Notes under the pieces: model-generated
The model's database searches: none
Told to the model about the DNA's origin: nothing
What the model saw: only the letters and a program-made list of their open reading frames with translations
DNA from: Platanthera guangdongensis
Taxonomy: Eukaryota > Streptophyta > Magnoliopsida > Asparagales > Orchidaceae
NCBI GenBank assembly: GCA_039583875.1
Contig: CM077151.1
Coordinates: 24,732,208-24,796,207, forward strand
DNA: 64,000 bases
Direction: 5' to 3'
Part shown: positions 57,680 through 64,000 of the stretch, in pieces
Layout of the letters: every line of letters starts with the position of its first letter
Numbering within the stretch: position 1 is the stretch's first letter
Program-made: the position numbers and the translations under genes

Positions 57680-59216
57680 GAGTACTCTCCTGGCGACCTC
57701 TGTAAATAGACGACAGGCTGTCGAGCTGAATAGTCTGTGAATAACCATCTCCTTATGCATTTCTGATCTCGACGAATTACGGGTTATAGACATTACTTCC
57801 CCACTCCCTCAACATCCGGCCACTCCCTATTCCTCCCCTTTTTTCACATGGATTCCAACCCATTTCCTCCAAACCACCTCATTCCTCCCCACTACCACCT
57901 CCTCCATCCCACCCGAGCCCCCCTCTCCACGTGGAGCCACTGTCTTGTCCCCTCCCCATCAAGTAATCATCCCCAGCTGCCGCCTCTTCTCCCATTTCCC
58001 ACCCCCACGCTGCCATCTGTTGCTTTCCAGCCATCCCTCGGCAGCCCAAAATTCTTGTCAAGCATCCCACGCCACTTCCTCACCCACCAGCCTCCAGTAA
58101 GCATGCTGCCAGCCGCCCAAAACACCTCACTGCATAGTCTAGGCTGCTGTCTTGCTCCCTGGACAGCCACCTACAGCCGCTGTTTGCTGATTTCTGCCTC
58201 CCTTTTCTTGATTCCCGGCTCTCCAAGTTCATTCCAGCCGTTGTGTCGCTGTCCAGCAGTTGGGCCTTGCTTTTGAGGACTGAAAACAGCCCCGGATTGC
58301 GATCTTACCTCCCCGACAGTCCCCCCCACCACCACCCCACCCCACCCCCTCAGTATTTTGCAAGTTCAGTCTAAACGTTATTTGAATTCACGCACTCTTG
58401 AGCATATACTTCACTTTTGCTACCTCTCTTTAATAGTTTTATTCAATTATGAAAAACATCAAGTTATTATTGTTTTGAAAGATTGATTTCATCGGCCATT
58501 AGATTTGCATTTAGCCATAGTTTCATTAGGGTCGTACCCCGCTTCACCCCAACTTAATGAACTTGGATCCTTTGACACTCATGATGACCCCATCAGGCAT
58601 CGATCTTGAGAACTAGGTCAAATTTCGGGAGTGGAGAATTAATAAGAATATGACTCCCTTAGCCCATAGCTGCCTCACTAAGTGCCATCGTTTTAGTATT
58701 GCACGTGACTATTAACAATGTAGCCTTAGTGGAATTTTAGTAATATTTAATGCATGTCACTCCGACCTATATAAGGAGGGGGGAAGTGTTTTATGGTTGT
58801 CTTGGATATTAGCGTCTTTGACACTTTTTGGAAAGAAACACTTCTAGAGGGATCTTGCCCTCAAAATTTCGACAGCGAGCATGTCTAGGTATTATGTATC
58901 TCGTGTTCCTCTTTAATCCAATTAATTTTGTTCTTCGATACCCTCAACAATCACCAATTGAATCAGAGCTCCAAGATGGAGGTTACAAAAACACTTTCAT
59001 TTCCCCGTAAGGTCAATCAAAAATAACACAAGCAAAAAATGAAGTAACAAATAGAGCCTAAAATCTTAATGAAAGTATAGAAAGGAAACTGACCCAATAA
59101 CTATAAAACAGTAGAATATAATCTTATTTATTATATAAGCAAGGATCAAAGGGGCTTTGGTGTAACATTTTGTTACCCAAAATACCCCTAAACAATTCTT
59201 ACTTTCATCAACAATA
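57680..59216. other. C-rich low-complexity sequence and an LTR-like promoter
   Basis: 57840-58360 is C-rich with CCACC words and gives domain-less ORFs on both strands. Around 58770-58785 TATATAAGGAGG looks like a TATA box with transcript-like sequence after it, and AATCAGAGCTCC follows at about 58960, so an old LTR is possible. No gene is supported. Confidence 0.35.
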
Positions 59217-60240
59217 ATGGTTTTCGGTCATTTTTTCTGCCTGCAAATAATCATATTTCTTTTAAACTTCAACCTCCCTTATTTCCAATCAGAGCAAATC
59301 TCCCCAAAACACTCTACAAGCAAACTTTTATTTCCAATCAACAATCACACCTCTTCATTGTTTCCCTCTGAAAGCAAAAGCCAGCTCCTCCCACCAGCTC
59401 CTCCTGCCAGCCTTTTGACCCGCGATCCCACTTCTTTCATCTATTTGGCAAGCCCCGAGCTGCTTTCTCCTCCGCGCACTGCAATCTCCTCCTGCACGCT
59501 AGTCTCCTCCCGCGTCTCCTCCTGCCACACACCGAAAGCAGCTCCTCCCATCCAGAGAGAGTCGTCGTTATACCTCCTCGAGAGAGCAGTCGTGCAAGTC
59601 TCCTCCACAAAGCCGGTAACTCGCTCTTGTTGCGATTCCTCAACAAAGAAGCCCTCCTCCAGAGCTCCTCCTCCGCCGTCGCAAACTTCAGGTGCCCTTA
59701 CACATCTGCTTCATTGTTTGCTTACAGGCCTCCTAAACCAAGGATACAGCCGACCACCATCATTTTCTCTGCATCCTCTTCACCGCATCCTCTTCACTGC
59801 ATCGCGTTCTCTATCGGCCACCATCGTGCTCTCTGCTCCATTCTCCACAGGCATCTCTCAAACCCAAACCCTAAGAAAACGTTAGCCACCAAGATCTGCT
59901 CAACTCCTACATTCTCTGCAAGAATCATTTTGCTTCCAGGCCGACTAAATCCAGGATCGAGCCGGCCACCATCGTCTTCTCTGCATTGTGTTCACTGCAT
60001 CGTGTTCTCTGCTGACAACCATCGTGTTCTCCGTTCTTCTCTGCAGGTATCTCTCATACTCAAACCGTAAAAAATGGTCAGCCACCAAGATCTGCTCACC
60101 TCCTCCGTTTTCTGCAAGGAAAACCTGCTTACATACCTCCTAAACACAGGATCGACAGCCACTGTGAACCTCCATCCTTTTTCCTGCAGGTATCTTCCTC
60201 AACCTACACCTCTGCTCTATTTCTACACATAATCTCTTAA
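59217..60240 (+). repeat. Degenerate tandem units, pyrimidine-rich
   Basis: Three diverged units of about 190 bases start near 59720, 59935 and 60110. They share words such as CCACCAAGATCTGCTCA, CATCGTGTTCTC and CTCCTAAA(C)CA(A)GGAT. ORFs here (59217-59885, 59627-60070) are Ser/Pro/Leu-rich without a domain. A spliced non-coding RNA or decayed gene cannot be excluded. Confidence 0.4.
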
Positions 60241-60583
60241 AAACAACCAATGAAAATCTGAATGTGCTCCTCTGCAAGTTAACTCTACTCTGTTATAATC
60301 TCAACAACTGTTTTCCCTTTAAATTCCAATCTCCATGAAGTGTCTGTGATTTATTACTTATTTGCTGACAAAGATGTTGTATACGAGTTTATATTAATTG
60401 AAATTGTTATTTGTTCACGTAATTATGAGCTATTTGGATTGTGTGCTTCCTGGGAGAAATTACAACATAAATCACTCTCAGCTAAATTAAATTATTTATA
60501 CTCTTTTGATTTTTCATATGCTGTTTTCTCTATTTATGAAACTGCTGGGCACGAATGATCTTGCCAGTGAATTTACCTTCAAG
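60241..60583. other. AT-rich, no feature seen
   Basis: No coding or repeat signature could be supported between the degenerate units and the tRNA-headed element. Confidence 0.4.
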
Positions 60584-60721
60584 TCCATTGTTACGGCATG
60601 GCTGCCCCCCTTTATACTGGGCCGCAGCCCCGCGGGGGACCCATCCGTCGCTTCATTAACAGGGCCGCGACCCATGCACCCCAACCCTGGCCCCACCTGT
60701 TCTCAGTGAGGCTGGTTGTTG

Positions 60722-60795
60722 TCTCCGCGATTTGAACCCGGGACCTTGATAAGAAGCGCTTAACGCTCGCCCTCATCACCAATTGAGCCACGGAG
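60722..60795 (-). tRNA. tRNA-like Pol III head, reverse unit
   Basis: Minus strand: box A TGGCTCAATTGG (60779-60790) and box B GGTTCAAATC (60729-60738), with CCCGGGTTCAAATCGCGG around box B. A full cloverleaf and anticodon stem were not verified, so this is a tRNA-derived promoter, not a tRNA gene. Confidence 0.6.
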
Positions 60796-60900
60796 ACAAC
60801 AACCAGCCTCACTGAGAACAGGTGGGGCCAGGGTTGGGGTGCATGGGTCGCGGCCCTGTATAATAGGGGGGCAGCCCACGCCGTAACATAAAAGTACAAC

Positions 60901-60972
60901 CGTGGCTCAGTTGGTGATGAGGGCAAGCATTAAGCGCTTCTTATCAAGGTCCCGGGTTCAAATCGCGGAGAC
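60901..60972 (+). tRNA. tRNA-like Pol III head, forward unit
   Basis: Box A TGGCTCAGTTGG (60903-60914) and box B GGTTCAAATC (60955-60964), with GCGG..CGCGG pairing potential at the edges. It is the mirror of the reverse unit with a few substitutions. Confidence 0.62.
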
Positions 60973-61111
60973 AACAATCAGCCTCACTGAGAACAGGTGG
61001 GGTCAGGGTTGGGGTGCATGGGTCGCGGCCCTGTTAATGAAGCGACGGCTGGGTCCCCCGCTGGGCTGCGGCCCAGTATTATAGGGGGGCAGCCCACGCC
61101 GTAACATCCAT

Positions 61112-61599
61112 TTTCTCCTTTCCTCTATTCGAATCTCAATGCAATTTTAACAACAAATCAACAAATTTCAGTGTGAATGAGCTCTGTGAATTTTTTATAT
61201 CTACACCTGTTATATACAACAGTTTGACCCCAACTACAAAGCTGTAGATCTCTATATTAGATTATTTGTCCAGCATTGGGCCAAGTTCGAATTCGATGTT
61301 GTTGTCGACATCACCCATTGTCGCCACCATAATCCATACAAGCCGAAGCTCCACATAATTTGCCAAAATGATCGGAAAGCTCCCTCTTGTCAGTTATCCG
61401 TTATGTTCTCTTCTCGCTATCCTAACTATTATTGTTCATAATGTCTTATGTATTTGAATACAACGATGGCAGAGTGGCCAATGTTGCATTGTTATTTATA
61501 TTAGAAGAAGGCACTGTGAAATCAATGTTGTCCGTCTTATTATTTCAGTGATGCATGCTCCCAGGGAAAAAGAAACTTTTTAGAATTAATCCTAATGAT
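61112..61599. other. AT-rich non-coding, no feature seen
   Basis: No ORF of note or recognisable repeat up to the short LINE insertion. Confidence 0.4.
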
Positions 61600-61623
61600 A
61601 AAGGCTTGAGTGTTGTTGTTGTG
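61600..61623 (+). mobile_element. 24-bp RTE LINE tail insertion
   Basis: AAAGGCTTGAGTGTTGTTG plus a short TTG remainder matches the last bases of the LINE tail at 33211-33333. It is flanked by a perfect 12-base duplication AATCCTAATGAT (61588-61599 and 61624-61635). It is an extreme 5' truncation. Confidence 0.8.
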
Positions 61624-61825
61624 AATCCTAATGATTAGGTAATTTATTTAGTTGTTGTTTGTCCTTCAAATATTTTTAGGTGTTATTGTTAATTGCACTC
61701 ATTGTTTTATCAAAATAGTCATTCAATTTTTATGGTATCATCTTCCTTTCTCTTCCTTCCTCCTCTTCATCATTAGGATTAATTCTTCATTATAACTTTA
61801 AGGATTTAGCCCCTGCCAAATGTCA

Positions 61826-61925
61826 CCTCCCATGTCGAACGTCGCCGCCCCCAGCGAACGTCATCGCCCCCGCCGAACGTCGCCGCCCCCGCCGAACGCC
61901 CCCCCCCCCCCCCGAACGCCGCCAT
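61826..61925 (+). repeat. GC-rich tandem repeat and C homopolymer
   Basis: Four to five imperfect copies of CGAACGTCGCCGCCCCCGC are followed by an uninterrupted C run of about 15 bases near 61900. Length errors are likely in such a run. Confidence 0.8.
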
Positions 61926-61937
61926 CCTACCCGCCCC

Positions 61938-62191
61938 TGTTGGGTTTTACTATACGACACATCACATGTGTGCAGTGGAATAAGGAACAAGAAAACCCAA
62001 AAGAAATACGGAACTTGCGATTAACATTGATCAAGGAGTAAAATTGCAGTAAATAAAATTATACCTTTGCGGAATTGAGTCACTACTCAACCAAGATGCT
62101 CCAAGGAATCCGGCGGTCACTTGCGGCTGAAGTACCGATCGCAGAATTGTGTACACGCCTCTACGGATGTCCACACGAGCACGGAGAACCC
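61938..62191. repeat. Possible LTR interrupted by the PIF/Harbinger insertion
   Basis: TGTTGGGTTTTACTATACGA at about 61938 resembles an LTR start. The sequence resumes after the PIF/Harbinger element at 63912. No coding domain is visible, and this is a weak call. Confidence 0.3.
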
Positions 62192-62559
62192 TTAGGGTCC
62201 GTTCAGCACGCAGGTATTTGCTTTCTGGAATTGGCTTTGGCCAGAAAACCAATATCTGCAGGAATTGGCTTTGGCTAGAAAACCAATTATATTGTTCGGC
62301 TGCAGGATGTTATTCAGTGAACAGAATTGGAATTGGTATGTAAAAGTTGTTTGGCTGCACACTGGAATTGGCTTTCTGAAATTAAAATTTTTAAAATGTA
62401 TACATTTTCAAATTAAACGAGTAAAGTAAACTATTATTGATAATTATAGTTCAAAATACCACACAAATATTGTCCATAAATAAAAATACAAAATAGATAA
62501 ATGTCCATCAAACTGCATTCAAAAAAGTCACAGATCTAGCGATCAAACTGCATTCGCAG

Positions 62560-63310
62560 TCATATGCCCTTCATATCTTCAGGTAGCCGCATGAATATGT
62601 CACGTTTGACATTATCATGACACAGTATATCCATCGCCTTGAGAAAATCACCCCGGTCTAAATCCTTCATCTGAGCTAGTGCGACATATATGTCATCAAC
62701 ATTCCCAGCAGACTTGCTCCCCGCTGCTTTTTCCACTGAGTCAGCAAATTTCTCTATGGCTACAGTTACGGCATCAGCTCCTACTGCTCGTTTTCTCCTC
62801 CTTCTGCTGCTTCCTTCTCCATCTATTCTAACCTGCTTTTGTGTATTAGTTGTTTTGTCTGTCATAGACTCAGCATCAATCTCCTTTGTCATCTCCATTG
62901 CGGTCGCGGCGTGACTACCAGTTGCCCTATCAGTTCCGCATAGCACAGCCAAATTAGATCAGTTGACGATAACCTTGTCCTTATAATGCTTGACAGATGG
63001 ATGAGCCTGCAATAATATAATGAATTTAACATTTTAATGAAATAAGCGTAGGAAAATTAATTAAATTAAAAGTATACTTTCACATAGTTAACTCATACTT
63101 CTTCGTTGTCTACCTGTACCATGTTCTGTTGTCAATCCCATCCAAATCCGCTAGTGCCCAGCATTGCACTGACTTCTATGTAGTACTTGTTCCAAGTTTT
63201 AAGCCGAGTCATTACCTTCTCCTTCCTTGTTTCAATGTCACATATATCCTTAAGGGCAGTCATAGCTGCTGTAAATGCAACTCTTCCAGGCATTAGGAGT
63301 TTTATCTAAG
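62560..63310 (-). pseudogene. Myb/SANT-like DNA-binding protein of PIF/Harbinger, broken
   Basis: There are two exons on the minus strand. Exon 1 (about 63310-63078) reads KDICDIETRKEKVMTRLKTW, NKYYIEVSAMLGTSGFGWD and NMVQVDNEEV. An intron (63007-63077) with GTATAC donor and TTGCAG acceptor follows. Exon 2 (63006-62560) starts AHPSVKHYKDKVI and contains LAVLCGTDRATG, a basic RRRRKRA stretch and a helical C-terminus ending RLPEDMKGI. This order matches the Myb/SANT-like protein that partners the Harbinger transposase. TGA stops at 63132-63134, 63093-63095 (a Trp position) and 62959-62961 disable it. Distal exon 2 (62560-62952) remains open for 130 codons. Confidence 0.78.
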
Positions 63311-63447
63311 TTCCAGTCTGGAAATAACTGAAAAGAGCCATGAAATGTAAACTTGAATCAAATAAGTTAGGTCGAAGGAACTGTTAGGTCTAGATCTAAC
63401 AGTTAGGTCTAGATCTGAAAACCGAAATCGATTACAAATAAAATTGA

Positions 63448-63508
63448 TAAATACGTTCTACCAGCAATTATAAATACGTTCTACCAGCAATTATAAATAC
63501 GTTCTAAT
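63448..63508. repeat. 25-bp direct repeat
   Basis: Two and a half copies of ATAAATACGTTCTACCAGCA + ATTAT lie in the presumed 5' region of the Myb-like gene. Confidence 0.85.
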
Positions 63509-63520
63509 CGATCTATTTTT

Positions 63521-63665
63521 TTCAGGAAGAAGAGAATCGGAGGAGGAAGAGGAGGAGGAGGGGGTAGAAGAACGGGGAAGAAGAAGGTGAGGAAGAAGAG
63601 AAGGTGAGGAAGAAAAGAATCAGAGGAGGAGGAGGTATACCTGCGCCGGAAGAAGAGAAGGCGGA
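63521..63665 (-). promoter_or_regulatory. CT-rich leader (minus) upstream of the Myb-like pseudogene
   Basis: The + strand is almost pure GAAGAAGAGGA-type purine, so the minus strand is a pyrimidine-rich tract. Its position just upstream of exon 1 suits a 5' untranslated leader. The function is inferred. Confidence 0.4.
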
Positions 63666-64000
63666 TGATCGGGGATGATGAAGACCGGCGTCGGGGAAGA
63701 GCAGCTCCGTCGGCTAAGAAGGAAAATGCGAAAAATCGTCTCGGGAGGTAAGAATTGGGGGATCGACTTGTTAGCGTAGGTTTAAAACCATCGTATTTAA
63801 GTCGAAAACCGATTCTGCTACAATTCCGTCCGGCCGAACATAAGAAATGGTTTTACTATTTCTGAAAGTCAATGTCAGAATGCCAATTTTGTCCCGCCGA
63901 ACACACCCTTAGACTCTTGTCACAAAATATCTAGGTTGGAAGAAGGTATGCCCTCAACGTCTCCACGGTTTGCTAGAATCGTTAAAGGAGAGGCGGCAAC

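Larger units (their letters stand above)
60589..61106. mobile_element. Palindromic tRNA-headed element with LTR-like termini
   Basis: Ends TGTTACGGC and GCCGTAACA are inverted copies extending into TG(G/GG)CTGCCCCCC, and the whole 518 bases are flanked by a perfect 5-base duplication TCCAT (60584-60588 and 61107-61111). Inside are a reverse unit (60589 to about 60796), a forward partial tail (about 60797-60887, ending in GCCGTAACA), and a complete forward unit (about 60900-61106). Each full unit has a tRNA-like head with Pol III boxes A and B and a GC-rich tail with GGGTTGGGGTGCATGGG. TG..CA ends with a 5-base duplication fit integrase-mediated insertion. The family is not recognised. Confidence 0.8.
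62195..63908 (-). mobile_element. PIF/Harbinger-type element carrying only a Myb/SANT-like pseudogene
   Basis: The ends GGGTCCGTTCAGC and GCCGAACACACCC form an imperfect inverted repeat (10 of 13 positions), and both sides are flanked by TTA (62192-62194 and 63909-63911). At 1714 bases it contains the ORF1-type Myb/SANT-like protein on the minus strand but no DDE transposase. The left end also has two near copies of GGAATTGGCTTTGGC(C/T)AGAA. Confidence 0.8.

Noticed and set aside
60722..60972. Functional tRNA genes
   Set aside because: Boxes A and B are clear but no convincing full cloverleaf with anticodon arm could be drawn, and the units are part of a mobile palindrome.
62690..62914. 74-codon + strand ORF
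   Set aside because: It is antisense to the Myb/SANT-like exon.

Overview
This window is nuclear DNA of a flowering plant, very probably a eudicot, from a repeat-dense region. The evidence is one spliced host gene related to the Arabidopsis SET-domain gene ASHR1, several plant transposon lineages (Ty3/gypsy chromoviruses, Ty1/copia, CACTA, PIF/Harbinger, an RTE-type LINE) and 5S- and tRNA-derived repeats. No species can be named. A run of exactly 500 N (11038-11537) is a scaffold gap of unknown true size.

Layout. 1-3660 is the 3' end and LTR of an Athila/Tat-like gypsy element. 3689-8304 is a broken Reina-like chromovirus that has a 3' LTR but no 5' LTR. 9367-11037 is a tandem array of head-to-head palindromes containing a 5S rRNA-like core, and it runs into the gap. 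11538-12020 is a dispersed repeat with a second copy at 31560-32215. About 12021-22310 is a degenerate CACTA element (TNPA-like protein, Ulp1-like protease, hAT-like C-terminal exon, palindromic subterminal repeats). A young chromovirus, 12462-17849, sits inside it with a 5-bp target duplication. 23254-23460 is a 23-bp minisatellite. 24574-30100 is a full-length but decayed copia element with its target duplication.

30698-35323, minus strand, holds nine exons of the ASHR1/SMYD-like gene, with repeats in its introns and immediately upstream. 35324-43631 is a mosaic of copia fragments, a Tourist-like MITE, a 2.45-kb gypsy LTR with a broken Tekay/Del-like pol, and a copia RT piece abutting a gypsy chromodomain piece. 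43632-57679 is a tandem LTR-internal-LTR-internal-LTR array of one Tekay/Del-like chromovirus on the minus strand. 57680-60588 is low-complexity and repeat-derived sequence. 60589-61106 is a palindromic, tRNA-headed element with LTR-like ends and a 5-bp target duplication. 62195-63908 is a PIF/Harbinger-type element that carries only the Myb/SANT-like protein, as a pseudogene.

The signal that best fits an undescribed system is the pair of palindromic Pol III-type elements. The 5S-cored units (9.4-11.0 kb) and the tRNA-headed units (60.6-61.1 kb) share an identical 17-base box-A-side segment and a related G-rich tail, yet carry different Pol III cores. Both have TGT..ACA termini like an LTR element. 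This suggests a modular family of miniature LTR-like elements, related in concept to Cassandra, in which the Pol III cassette has been exchanged. Apart from the ASHR1-like exons, no coding sequence here looks intact.
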